Source of the DNA: Ditylenchus dipsaci
Lineage: Eukaryota; Nematoda; Chromadorea; Rhabditida; Anguinidae
Assembly (NCBI GenBank): GCA_004194705.1
Contig: SADC01001338.1
Span: 124,001-188,000, forward strand
DNA: 64,000 nt
Direction of reading: 5' to 3'
The notes below the pieces were generated by a model. That model made no database searches. It had not been told where the DNA came from and saw only the letters and a list, made by a program, of their open reading frames with translations. The translations under genes were made by a program, and so were the position numbers. Shown here one piece after another: positions 33,351 to 44,319 of the stretch; positions within the stretch are counted from its first letter, which is position 1; the number at the start of each line of letters is the position of its first letter.

Positions 33351-34200
33351 TTATACCCCCCCCCTTTTTTATTGCCCAATTCCAAATTGTTTTTTAGCAC
33401 CAGTGATATAGTTTTTTATCAAACAAAAAATTACGAGAATCTGGGATAGGCTCTAACAACACTATGGAAATATGGCTATTATATTACCAATGAATAATGT
33501 GATATTAAGTAAAATTTGTGTTTGTGACTCACTTGTTTTCGCTAACATATTCTTAAGAGGAATTTTTAATTTCTGGCGGCGATAGTATTAAACGAATAAC
33601 TTCATTATTGATATGTAATATAAATTATGAGTCATGAAATTTGGAATTTTTATTTTTGAAAATGAGCAGAATGAAAAAATGAGCAGTCTTAATTTTAAAA
33701 TAAAAAAAAAACAGACGCTGATAACTTTTTTTCAAGAAAAATTTCTGTGTCATAAGTTTCTCTTCTTGGATGGAAGGCGAATTTCGAACAAAAAGATAGC
33801 TAAACTGCCGCATATTCTCCTATAAACTTCCCCCATCATTTTAAAAACAAACATGTTATTGGCATTATGTTTCTGACGCATTTTTTGGCTACTTCGATCA
33901 TGCAAGTTGTTACCACTCATTTTGTAGCTGATCTCTATGGCTACAAAATGGGTGGTAACTTGCACAAGAGAAGCCGGATCACTTGAACCTGAGCCCCCCC
34001 CTCCCCAGTCAAATCAGCTTGGGGGACCAAGGCAATTTTTTTTGAAAAATTTTTATACCTTTATTTTTTGAATAAATATGATTTTAAAGGTTTTCTATTC
34101 CGGGGCTCAGGTTCAATTTAGCCGAGAAGTCTTCAAAAAATAAGTCAAAAACACAATGCCAAAAACACGATTTTGAACGCCAGGACGCCGTTTATAGGAG
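33350..34200. repeat. AT-rich interval with composite palindromes
   Basis: GCATTATGTTTCTGACGC and GCATATTCTCCTATAAAC (33810-33870) face inverses at 34150-34205. Inside lie CTCATTTTGTAGCTGATCTC with its inverse (33915-33960) and the CAGCTTGGGGGACCAAGG block (34015). No gene. Confidence 0.5.
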
Positions 34201-34208
34201 GATATGTC

Positions 34209-34641
34209 GGGCAGCCGACGATTGCGCCATTTCAAATTGCGCCAATTCAGATTGCGCCATTTCAAATTGCGCCACTGCAAATTGCGCCATTACAACCATG
34301 CCAATTTCTGGTCATTTAACTGAAATTGGTCATTGAAGGACATGAAAACAGTCAGCCCCAATAGTAGAAGGGAAAAAATCCGTTGAGATCAGATTAAAAA
34401 AAGTATTTGCCTAACTTTAATAAGAGTATACAGTGGCGCAATTTGGTTTTGGCGCAATTTGCAGTGGCGCAATCTGATTTCGGCGCAATTTGGTTTTGGC
34501 GCAATTTGCAGTGGCGCAATCTGATTTCGGCGCAATTTGGTTTTGGCGCAATTTGCAGTGGCGCAATCTGATTTCGGCGCAATTTGGTTTTGGCGCAATC
34601 TGAATTGGCGCAATTTGAAATGGCGCAATCGTTGGCTGCCC
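34209..34641. mobile_element. Foldback element with GGCGCAATTT subrepeats
   Basis: Ends GGGCAGCCGACGATTGCGCC and GGCGCAATCGTTGGCTGCCC are inverted. The left arm has about 6 and the right arm about 13 tandem copies of a roughly 15-bp unit (TTGCGCCATTTCAAA and its inverse). Flanks GATATGTC (34201-34208) and GATATGCC (34642-34649) form an 8-bp duplication with one mismatch. Same architecture as 7781-8290. Confidence 0.85.
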
Positions 34642-34649
34642 GATATGCC

Positions 34650-35555
34650 CCACCTTTTTTTAACACTTTTACCATACTTTCTCCCTTTTATTTGTAATTC
34701 AAAGCTACGTCGTTAATGGGAAAATAGTTTTTAATGACTAAAAACAATTTTAGTTGCTAGTAGTTAATCAAAAAAGTTATTTTTCATGATAATTGTTTTA
34801 GTCACTCATACACACACACTTTTCTGGGAATACACACCATATTTCTACTAATAAATAACCAGCTTATTTCACATGCGAAATTTTTTCAATATGCGTTTAA
34901 ATTCTGATTTTTAATAAAAAGATATTAAAATTTTTATTTTGAAATTCTAAAATTTAGCAAAGATTTTGAAAAATATTAGAGGAATAATCGATAGTCTGTA
35001 TCTTCTTTTTTTGCTATAATTCGTGTAAAAGTGAGTGATGTCTGCTTTGTAGTCTGCAAATAACCTTGAACAAAGGAAAAGCAAGATTTAGGGAGTGTAA
35101 TAACTTCTTTTCCCAACCATTCTTCTTTTTTCGCGCCCAGACAGTGTCTGTGTCTGCTGCTTACCTTCTTCTTATTTTCTGGTTTATCAGCAAGCAATAA
35201 CAGCATAAACGTGTCGTTCTTTCTTCTTCTACACTCAAAACCCATCCTCCGCTCCGTACAAGCTTTATATTAATCAATTAGTGAAGAAAGAAATCAAATT
35301 TTTTGTATAAATTTGTTTATAATTAACACAAGAAGACTAAAATTATCTGGCCCCAATATATTCGCAATAGAGGTTTCATGCAATCTTTTTTGTTTGTTAT
35401 TCAGCATTCGGGTCAAAGCTAACTAATTTGGATTTGATAAGAGTTTGTGTTTTGGCATAATATGATTTGGTTTGCGAAAAAGCTGAAATAGGTCACGAAA
35501 AAGATTATTTATCTCACGAAAAACTCAAAATTAAATATTTCTAAGTTTTGTTATA
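34650..35555. other. Gene-free interval
   Basis: AT-rich. A minus-strand open frame at 34976-35245 has no recognised features or splice context. Confidence 0.35.
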
Positions 35556-35559
35556 ACTT

Positions 35560-35800
35560 TTCGCTAACTTTTTTAGTATTGTGTAGCCCAGAATCTCAGC
35601 TTTCTAACAAGCCATCTACTGACCAAACGATATTTCAAAAAGTTGGAGGAAAAGGTATTTCAATAGAGCAAGCACTTTCCGAAAATTTGGTCCATTGAAG
35701 ACCTTTCCTCCAACTTTTGAAATATCGTTTGGTCAGTAGATAGCTTGTTAGAAAGCTGAGATTCTGGGCTACAAGCTATAAAGAAAATTTTTGAAAAATT
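35560..35800. mobile_element. Palindrome with GTAGCCCAGAATCTCAGC arms
   Basis: GTGTAGCCCAGAATCTCAGC, GCCATCTACTGACCAAACGA and AACTTTTT..GGAGG on the left are mirrored exactly around a loop near 35680. The CTACA..GAATCTCAGCT core resembles the centre of the MITE at 54045. Confidence 0.75.
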
Positions 35801-35827
35801 AACACAAAATTTAGAAAAAAATGCCTA

Positions 35828-36045
35828 AAATAGTGCACAGGTTCGATCCCACCTGATGGCTCGCTAGTTTTTTTTTGGCTTGTTTGACCAATGAGTAACG
35901 GTAATTGGCGTAATTAGACTTTTTCAGAGCCAGTTCAGAACGGCAACCCAATTAGCCCTATACAATGGTCAAAGAATCCAAAATAAATAGTGTGCCACCA
36001 GGTGGGATCGAACCTGCAACACTATTTGGGCCGAAAACAAAAACG
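35828..36045. repeat. tRNA-like palindrome, copy 8 (5' truncated)
   Basis: Starts within the left half at AGTGCACAGGTTCGATCCC, then TTGGCTTGTTTGACCAAT and its inverse, GCCACCAGGTGGGATCGAAC. Both A boxes are missing or decayed. Confidence 0.75.
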
Positions 36046-36059
36046 CCACCGAGTCTAAT

Positions 36060-36215
36060 TTTCAACTTAATTCCTCTAATATAAGCCCTGCTCTAATAGA
36101 AGCCCCCCCCTATTTTTTGACTAAGGTTTCGGAGTTAAGGTCATTTTGATTGACAATTTCAAGATTTTGAGAGTGAAAAATAGAAGCCCATGGGTTCTAT
36201 TAGAGGAATACGGTA
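36060..36215. mobile_element. CCGTAT-type MITE, short copy
   Basis: TAATTCCTCTAATATAAGCC on the left; GGTTCTATTAGAGGAATACG then GTAAGTGG on the right. The interior TTGACTAAGGTTTCGGAG is shared with the copy at 53624. Confidence 0.7.
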
Positions 36216-36219
36216 AGTG

Positions 36220-38215
36220 GTTTCTACCCTCTTTAAACTCGTAACAATTTTATGTAAAACATCAAAAAATAACAGCTGTATTTTGATTGAAAGCTACTCG
36301 AACAAATGCTTTTTAGTGACATTAGAGAGCAAGCAGCTTGTTTGTCCAAAGATGTCACAAGTCCTGCACTTTGTTCTTTGCTTTTAAAAAAAAATTCTCT
36401 TCCTTTACTCCAATAGTTGTTTATTACGAAAAGAAGATAGAAAACAGAAAGAAATGTCTTTGCCTGTCCTTATCTCGTTCCATCATTTTGATTTGTAATA
36501 ATGCTGATCAACCAGCCAGCCAGCCAGTAGCAATAGACACTAGACTGGCCAACATCATTTATTTCTGTTCTACAGATGATTAAGAAATAAATGTGTGTGT
36601 GTTTTGAGGTGTCTGGCTGGTTTTTGTGCTGGCTACTACTATTTTTTACTTAGTTTGCTCGGCTGACTCCCTCTCCCTTTTTGTTGACTGGCTGGTTGTG
36701 GGAAATAATATTGGCTTTGTTGCAGTCGAAAAGAAATAGCTTTTTTCATTTTCCTTTTTATTAATGGGTCTGCAACTCCCCTCTTCTTGTGGCTGGGACT
36801 TTAGTAAAAGAAGTGTTTCGAAATATTGGTGCCAATAGAGTTCTTGTGCAATGGCTCAGAATTTTTTATGGGCGTTTAGTTTATAAAAGGTTTTATCAAT
36901 TATATAACAAAAAATTATCATCGTAAAGTGAGTAGATGTTTCAAAATGTTATTTCAGATATTTCACGCTACAAATAATTTAAAAAAAAACGCGGTATTTA
37001 CAGAAATAGATGAGATAGCCCTGCTTTTGTCACTGCTTGAGCCTAGATCTTCGAACTTTCATTTAAATTTACCAAAAAAAATATGGAGCATTTGAACCTG
37101 AGCTACTGTCGGCATCCTTTTCGCCGACCCCCACAAGTTAAATCAGCTTGGGAACCAAGGCAATTTTTTTTGAAATTTTTTGACTGCATTTTTTTCACTT
37201 AAAGTCTCGAAAAAAATCATAATGTTTTTACAAAAAAATAAATAATATAATTTTTTTTCAAAAAAGGTCGCCTTGGTCCTCCAAGCTGATTTGACTGGAG
37301 GGGGTCTCAGGTTCAGGTGAGTGGGGGATCAGGTTCAATTTAGCAGAAAGTATTTCTTTGACATATTAAATTGGGCTCCACGGGCTACACGGCACTGCTA
37401 TTGGTTTTGATTAAATTATTTCACAATTAGAATGATTTTTTTCACTATTTGAGTATTTTAAATAGGTTATTGACAGGGCGCTCAAATTTGTTTTCACAAA
37501 GGGCGTTTGACCATTTTTTGGTGAGAAGGAATCATTTTAATGCCATTTTGACGTAAAACGTTAAAATAACAAAGGTTTGGTATCAAAAATATTGAGAAGG
37601 ACAATATTTTTGTACAAAAGGATGTCTAGGAGCCCCGCTCATTGCTGATTTTTAGCGTCAAACTGGTACATTTTTAGCCTGTTTACTAGCTTGATTTCCC
37701 TATTCTGAATATAGATACGCATGTGTATTGATTATTATTGGCTGTGTTTTGTTCAATTGAGCAAATAATTTTATTCTCAAGGCCAAGCACATCCATTTGA
37801 CCAGATGCAGAGAGCTCTCTTTCTCAATCAATGAGCACACATATGTGCAACAATCCCTCTTCCTCGTTTTGAGAGAGACTTTTGAAAGAGATGAGAGATG
37901 ACACTCTTTGGATTTTCACACACAACTAACTTCCTCCCTTATTCTGTCTTACACTACAGCCAAGTATTAGTTGGTCCTTGCTCTTAAAATGTCCCCTTAG
38001 AAACAGCCATTTCATTTCTTCTTTCTTATTTCTCTTCTTTTTTTACAGAAAAAAACCTTCAGCAGTAATATTTCAAAATATTTAAGCCGACGTGTCTACT
38101 TGCCAAAATTGGATTTACTTGTTGGCTAAATTTTGCGATGTCAACTGTGAGATAAACAGTTGTCAAAACTATTTATTATTCATTTTGTAATGAATTGTTA
38201 GCTGTTAGCCAGACA
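36220..38215. other. Gene-free interval with a palindrome at 37085-37345
   Basis: 37085-37345 contains TTAAATCAGCTTGGGAACC facing CTTGGTCCTCCAAGCTGATT. The rest has pyrimidine-rich stretches (37850-38050) and no supported coding sequence. Confidence 0.45.
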
Positions 38216-38216
38216 G

Positions 38217-38575
38217 TTAAAAGGCGGGGGATCAAAGCTACTTAGGTTTGAAACAGTGGTGGCACAGTGGGCGTTTGTGTTTTCTGGTCCGAAATAGTGC
38301 GCAGGTTCGATCCCACCAGGTGGCACATTATTTTTTTTCGACCAATATGTGAGGGTAATTGGGATCGCTGATTCCGCATCTGGCTCTTAAAAAGTCGAAA
38401 TACTCATAGAAAGTGGTCAAACAAGCCAAAATAAATAGCATGCCACCACGTGGGATCGAACCTGTAACACCATTTCAGACCAAAAAAAGGCAAACGCTTA
38501 CGCACTGCGCCACCGAGGCCACTTTTTCAAACTTAAACTGCCCCCTCCCTCCTCTCAAAAGGGCACGCCCTGGAG
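38217..38575. repeat. tRNA-like palindrome, copy 9
   Basis: Nearly complete: AAAAGGCGGGGGATC, TTTGAAACAGTGGTGGC, GCAGGTTCGATCCCACCAGG, reduced centre, AGTGGTCAAACAAGCC, CCACGTGGGATCGAACC, CACTGCGCCACCGAGGCC, ACTTTTTCAAACTTAAACTG. Confidence 0.85.
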
Positions 38576-38785
38576 GTGATGCCCGGGAATTCAAATTTTT
38601 TTCGTAATATCGAACTTCTGTAAAGATTTTAACTTGGTTTCTAACAAAACAAGGCCTAGAATTGAATTTTAGGTATGGTTTGGTTAGAAACCATGTTGAA
38701 AAATCCGTACAAAAATTCAATGATCAGGAAAAAAAATTGAATTGGCAAGCGCCACCTCTTATTAGCGTGGGTATGCCCTTTAAGT
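38558..38785. mobile_element. Palindromic MITE, AACTTGGTTTC family
   Basis: AAAAGGGCACGCC on the left and GGTATGCCCTTTAA on the right. Inside, TTAACTTGGTTTCTAACAA faces TTGGTTAGAAACCATGTTG, with GGCCTAGAATTGAATTTTAG as centre. Abuts the tRNA-like copy. Confidence 0.75.
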
Positions 38786-39234
38786 ATAGGCATACAATTT
38801 TCCACCTAAATTTTGTCGGAAGAATTATTGCAATGCACACATTGTGTAAGTCAATCATTTGCGTACAAAAAAACTGTTATCTGTCTGTGTGCTCAATATA
38901 TGCATTAATCTATTATTCACCAGTTTTTTTATTGTTAGAGGGCTCATATAGTTTGTGTGTCTGAAGCAAAACAAAATAGATGTTAGACCTACTACTTGTT
39001 TATTTAGCTGTAAAGTAGCTGCATTTGGGAGCACGAAAAGAGTGAAGTAGTATAGTAGTAGTAGTAATTTTGAGAATTGATTAAATTGAAGTGTGCTGAG
39101 AAGCTATGGCAAAGACACATGTCCAATTTAGTTGGCTAGCCAAGAGTTGAGTAAGTAGCTTAGTTTTGCGGCACTCAAAAATAGTAGCTTGAATCAAGTA
39201 AATGTTGAATATTGCAACTGTAAATCTGATTTAC

Positions 39235-39590
39235 ATGGTGCAACGAGAAATTTTAACTTTTTGAAATGGCCGTAACTTTTTTTACAGAGCAATTTTTGAA
39301 ATTCAGCTTTCGCCTATCGATTTTTCTCGCCGACAATGTTTCTTTGGTGTATGTCAAAAACACAAATTGTGCTTGGTCCCCCCTGTGGTTTAGGTCTAGT
39401 CTATCGAGAAGTCATCCAAAGACTAGGACCCGAACCACAGGGGGGACCAAGCAAAAATCGTGTTTTTGGCATAACACACTAAAAAAAATATTGTCAGCGA
39501 GAAAATCTATTGGCGAAAACAGAATTTTGAAAAAAGATCTAAAAAAAGATGCAGCCATTTTGAAAAGCTAAAATTTTTCGATACACCTTT
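39235..39590. mobile_element. Foldback element, second copy of the 17300 family
   Basis: AATGGCCGTAACTTTTTTTA, GCCGACAATGTTTCTTTGGT and GTGCTTGGTCCCCCCTGTGG on the left face CCACAGGGGGGACCAAGC and the remaining arms on the right. Most of the arms are nearly perfect. Confidence 0.8.
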
Positions 39591-39742
39591 TAATTTCTTT
39601 GTTAAACCCAAAGAAAGTCTAGATGGCCTAATATATCGCGATATGTATGCTTTATTTTAGTGATGAAAAAAAACTAATTTTTTAAATTATAAATAGTTGT
39701 TTATTTCGCTATTTCTAACCTCCTTCCTAAATGGTTGTCCAG

Positions 39743-42218
39743 CAGCATCGCTACGATTTCTGGGAGCTCAACCCATTATTTCCAATGTAGAAGTCAAAAA
39801 ACCGAAAAAGACTAGTATTAAAAAGCAAAGCAATGTTTTGCTCAATGGCCTTATCACAGCCAATGCTCCGACAAGACGAGAAGGGCCCAGGCAAAGCAAA
39901 ACTTGCTGCTTCACAGCAAAATAATACTGGAGTGTTTTCTCACCAGTGGTCAAATAATAGACAAATGAGTAGCTCGGAAGAAGAGACCTTCAAACAGTTG
40001 TTTGCAAGAGCTACAGGTAATGGGGTACAGAAAGATGCGGAAAAAATATATAAATATGAATTCTTTTTATAATGAATGTCGTTGAAGAGATTGACCACAA
40101 AATTTCAATTTTCGCATGCCTTGAACCCCAAGCTGTTTTTTTTAAATCCAAACAGCTAAAAAATTAGCCTGGAGGATTTCCGTATTCATCGGTAAACACG
40201 AAAAAATGCTTAAAGCGAATAAAATTTTATGGGTTTACATTTGAAGTTTAAGCGGTTCCTTGTTAGTTGATAACCTCAATTGAATGTAGTCCAGATAGTC
40301 CGACTGTTAGCTAAATAGTTGTCAAGTTTAAAACAAGCGAACAACTTGTGCGACTAGAAATTTCTTTGATGTGTCAGTGTTTTACGGCCCAAATGGGTCG
40401 CAGGTTCGATCCCACGTAGTGGCACGCTAGTTTTTTTTGGCTTGTTTGACCACTTTATAGGGGTAATATGACCTTTTTGGCGCCATTTCTGAATTAGCGA
40501 CCCCAATCACTCCTAGACATTGGTCAAACAAGCCAAAATAAAAATCGTGCCACCAGGTGGGGTCGAACCTGCGCACTATTTTGGGTCATATAACACAACT
40601 ATTTATTCACTGCGCTATGCATTAAAAGACCATGCTCACGGTGGTCCTCTTTAATTTCAAAAAAAAAAATCCTGCTCATTGGTCTTCTGTTCGAATTTTT
40701 TAACTTGGTTTCTAACAAAAAAGGCCTAGAATTTTATTTTAGGTATACTTTTGTTAGAAACTCAATAAAAAAAGTTTATACGTAAATTGAACGATTAAGA
40801 AAAAATTTTGAATTGGCGGGGGACCACCGTGAGCATGCCTCTTTAAAGAAATTTCTAGTCACGCAAGTTGCCCGCTCCCTTCAACTGAAACAAAAATAAT
40901 CTAATAATAATAACTTGTCTAAATAATACCATATTTCTAAATAAAAAAAATTATAGAATCTACTCCCACACACCAAGTTGTTCCTGATCTAACAAGAAAC
41001 CTGTTGATGACGTCCCCGAAAGCAGCAATTACTTTCAACCTCAGCAACAACAGCAATTCAACATGGTCCATCAGTCGGATCAGTACAACAATAATTTAGC
41101 TGCACTAATTGGTAAATTATAAAGCCTACTTTAACAACTTTGGTGAATTTAAATTAAATTTATCAAAAAAATTATGTGTGAAAAAATTATTAAAATTTAT
41201 TTTAGGAACTTTGGCTCAGCACCAACAGCTTCAATCCCAACAACAGCAGCAATCGCTGCCTCCACAAACTGCTTACTTTCCTCTGCAAGCCACTCCAATG
41301 GCAGCCAGTCAACTGCCTGAGAACACCCTGTCTGCCCTTATTGCCAAACAACAAGAGGCAGCTACAGTCAACAGCCAGAACTATTCTGCAGCCAATATTT
41401 TAGCTTCCCAACAGGCTATGCAAATTGCCATCCAAAAAGAGCTTCAAATTTTATATCAAAGACACTACCTTCAGCAAATTATGCAACAACAGCAGCAATT
41501 GGCGCAAAACAGCAATGCATCATTGTTGTCGCCACCTCCATCTTCCAGTGATCAGACTGACCAGTCTACAGGCTACGCAACAAGGTAAGCAATGCGATTT
41601 TTATAAAATTTAAAGCTTGTACACTCATAATTTGAAGGAGGGGAAAAGCCGTTTAGGTTTGAAAATTCTGCCTCGGTGGCGCAGAATTAAAGAATTTGTG
41701 TTTTTGGCTCAAAATGGTCGCAGGTTCGATCCCGCCTGGTGGCACGCTATTTATTTGGCTTGTTCGACTAATTTCCAAGAGTGATTGGGTTCCTGATTCC
41801 GAATCTGGCGCTAAAAAGGTCGAATCACCCCAAAAATTGGTCAAACAAGCCAAAATAAATAGCGTGCCACCAGGTGGGATCGAACCTGCGACACCATTTT
41901 AGGCCATAAAACAAAAACACTTATCCACTGCGCCATCGAGATCAAAGTTTCTTCCCCACTTTCTTTAATCATAACATACCACAAACAGCCACCCTTAAAT
42001 AATTTCATAGTTTCAGCTGCTCGCCTTATTCTATGAGCAATAGCAGTAGCAGTTTATGCAGCAGCAATGCATCCAACGAAAACAGCAACAGCAGCAATCC
42101 AGCTATCTACAGTCAACAGGACAGTGCTCAGCCTCCATACAATAGAACACTGACCGAAAAAGAGAGCTTGGCTGTCATGGTGTTGGCCGGTGGTTTCTTG
42201 CCAGATAGCTATTCCTGA
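39743..42218 (+). CDS. Q/S-rich exons, probable 3' part of the homeobox gene
   Basis: Exons at 39743-40016, 40957-41111, 41206-41584 and 42017-42218, all on the plus strand. The first reads RFLGAQPIISNVEVKKPKK then, after an indel, NNTGVFSHQWSNNRQMSSSE, ETFKQLFARATG. The second carries KPVDDVPESSNYFQPQQQQ and MVHQSDQYNNNLAALI. The third is Q-rich with ENTLSALIAKQQEAATVNSQ and helix-like QKELQILYQRHYLQQIM. The fourth is S/N-rich and ends ESLAVMVLAGGFLPDSYS-stop. Composition (glutamine- and serine-rich) fits a transcription-factor activation region. Same strand and similar Q content link it to 30556-31780, but 8 kb of repeats lies between, so a separate gene is possible. No catalytic domain is seen. 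Confidence 0.55.
40365..40625. repeat. tRNA-like palindrome, copy 10, in an intron
   Basis: GGTCGCAGGTTCGATCCCAC, TTTTGGCTTGTTTGACCAC, its inverse TTGGTCAAACAAGCC, GCCACCAGGTGGGGTCGAAC, CACTGCGCTATGC. Followed directly by the MITE 40627-40848. Confidence 0.8.
40627..40848. mobile_element. Palindromic MITE, AACTTGGTTTC family
   Basis: Ends AAGACCATGCTCACGGTGGT and ACCACCGTGAGCATGCCTCT are inverted; the centre is AAGGCCTAGAATTTTATTTT, with arms TTAACTTGGTTTCTAACAA. Confidence 0.8.
41635..41970. repeat. tRNA-like palindrome, copy 11, in an intron
   Basis: GAGGGGAAAAGCCGTTTAGG, TGCCTCGGTGGCGCAG, GCAGGTTCGATCCCGCCTGG, TTTGGCTTGTTCGACTAATT, inverse, GCCACCAGGTGGGATCGAAC, CCACTGCGCCATCGAGATC. Lies in the last intron of the Q-rich gene. 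Confidence 0.85.
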
Positions 42219-42284
42219 TTTCTGTAGTAGTAGTTGTCCTAAATCTATAAGACGGGTGTTTCAGTAATATATAACCATTGAGTG

Positions 42285-42620
42285 TATACCGTATATGTAT
42301 TCTCTAAAAATTGTCCTCTTCTCAATCCCTAAATAATTAGAAAAAAAATTTGGGTCGATTTTGAAATTTTTTAAGATCTTAAAACCCCAAGTGAACCCTA
42401 AAGAGTATGAGTTCTCTAGCCATAGACAACCCACCCCCCCCCCCGAAAATATGACTTCTCTCACCATTTTAGGCCTAGAGAGATCATATTCTTTGGGCAG
42501 GAAGGTGCATTTGAGGTGCTACCTGCTAAAATACCTAATAAAAAAATTCGAAAAAAATCCGAAATGTGGACTCTTGGCTGAGATATATGGTCACTGGGTG
42601 GGTAATTATTAGATAATATC
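42285..42620. repeat. Degenerate palindrome
   Basis: GAGTATGAGTTCTCTAGCC and CCCCCCCGAAAATATGAC resemble 21755-22345; the terminal ACCGTATATG..TATTCTC and ATTATTAGATAATATCCGG parts resemble the CCGTAT family. Probably one element inside another, decayed. Confidence 0.5.
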
Positions 42621-43012
42621 CGGCATTTGCATTTATTTGTGTGTGAGTCAGATGTGGAACTTATTAATAAGCACCATGGCTCATACACCCTGTTTTCTGA
42701 ACTATTCTTTAACTACTGTTATTGCATCCTGTTTTATTTAGCATCATACGTGTATACTTTACTATTTGTTGTTGTTGTCCTTGTTAATGTTTTCCTTGTT
42801 TCAATACTAATAATGTGAAACCTCAGCTGTTAACAGTTAATCTTGTATTCTTGTTTTTTGGAACAGATAAAAACAATAAAATCAAATAAAAATACTCACT
42901 TGCGTTAAAGTGATCTGTGCAAATAAAAAGAGCAATTAAATATAGCAACACGACAATTTCGACATTAAAATAAATAGTTTTCGCTTCACGGTATTTTCTT
43001 TAAGGGCCTGCT

Positions 43013-43305
43013 TATAATGGGATGTCCATGTCGATGTCAAAGTAAAAGTGGTGTCTAGATCTCAAATTTTTCATAGGAAAATGCCAAATCTGATAAAAAT
43101 GACCTATTCAGTCAACCCTCGATTTAACGGCACCCGACGCGGTCCCTAGGGGTGCCGTTAAATCGAGGGTTGACTGTACCTATTTTTGATTTTAGGCATA
43201 AGTTATCTTTATCAGATTTGGCGTTTTCCCATCAAAAACTTAAAATCAAGACATTACTTTTACTTCGACATCCACATCGACATCCCTTTGTAAGCGGGCC
43301 CTGAT
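43013..43305. mobile_element. Palindrome GGGCCTGCTTATAA with inner pogo-like palindrome
   Basis: Outer ends AGGGCCTGCTTATAATGGGA and TCCCTTTGTAAGCGGGCCCT are inverted; arms include ATGTCGATGTCAAAG and its inverse. Inside, about 43112-43180 is a nearly perfect palindrome CAGTCAACCCTCGATTTAAC..GTTAAATCGAGGGTTGACTG. Confidence 0.85.
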
Positions 43306-43770
43306 AGCATACAAAAGCAAGCCGAAAAGAAAAGCCACCAAAAGCAAGCAAATTTTTCAAAAAGAAATAGATAGTTTAGCAATATAACGCAAAAAATTTA
43401 CAAGAAATACAGTTTTCAATGAAAATTCAGCCACGGATTGTATTTCATCAGACAATAATTTGGTTTTTGATGACGAAAATCCTCACGTATCATCTTTTGT
43501 GTGAAAAAAATTATGAAAAATGTAAAAAATTAAAAAGAAGCATTAACAATTTGAATATTTAGCAAAAAATTCAAAAACAGAACGCCAATCTATACTTGAC
43601 CGCATATAAAATTTTGACACGCTGTGCAGGACTCTAGCAATTTTGCTTTAGGCTTTGGCTGAACACTCAAAATTTCTAAAATGACCTCTAAATTTTCTGT
43701 TTGTCGAGAGGTTGAAAAACTCACTCGGCTGAGCTATCAGAAAAATAAATATATAAGAGATTTGGTAAAT

Positions 43771-44188
43771 GGGTAATATTTAATTCTGCCCCCTAATTGC
43801 TGAAAAATGCCCCCTAATTTGAATTGCCCCTTAATTACTGAAAAATGACCCATAATTCGCTGAAAAATGCCCCCTAATTTTTCTCTCTCATCGTTTCAGT
43901 CAAAATTTAGCGGAAAGTTCACCCCCCCCCCCACCCAGATAACCCCCCGAAAAACCAACTTTCAGGGGTTCTGGCCATTCCGGAGTGGGATTCTGACCTA
44001 TCCAAGTTATTTTTTGACTAAAAAATTCCCGCGAAATTTTGACTGAAAACGATGAGAGAGAAAAATTAGGGGCATTTTCAGCGAATTAGGGTCATTTTTC
44101 AGTAATTAGGGGCAATTCAAATTAGAGGAAATTTTTCAGTAATTACAAGGGAATTTTCAGTAATTAGGGGCAAAATTAAATACCACCC
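43771..44188. mobile_element. Foldback element with CCCCTAATT subrepeats, 9-10-bp TSD
   Basis: Ends GGGTAATATTTAATT and AATTAAATACCACCC. Both arms have tandem GCCCCCTAATTGCTGAAAAA-like units. TTTGGTAAAT occurs directly at 43761-43770 and 44189-44198. The interior is C-rich (AACCCCCCGAAAAACC) and non-coding. Fourth element with the foldback-plus-array design. Confidence 0.8.
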
Positions 44189-44319
44189 TTTGGTAAATCG
44201 GGTGATTTATAAAAACTTGAACATTTCTGAATTCTCGCCTATCTACCTTTCTCCGATTTTTAAAATCAAATTTTCATTAACAGATAGTTGGATTGATACA
44301 TCAGCTATTTTTAGGTATT

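Noticed and set aside
34389..34675. Minus-strand open frames in three frames with repeated CAKTKLRRNQIAP-like peptide
   Set aside because: They are translations of the 15-bp subrepeat array in a foldback element; a unit length divisible by three keeps all frames open.
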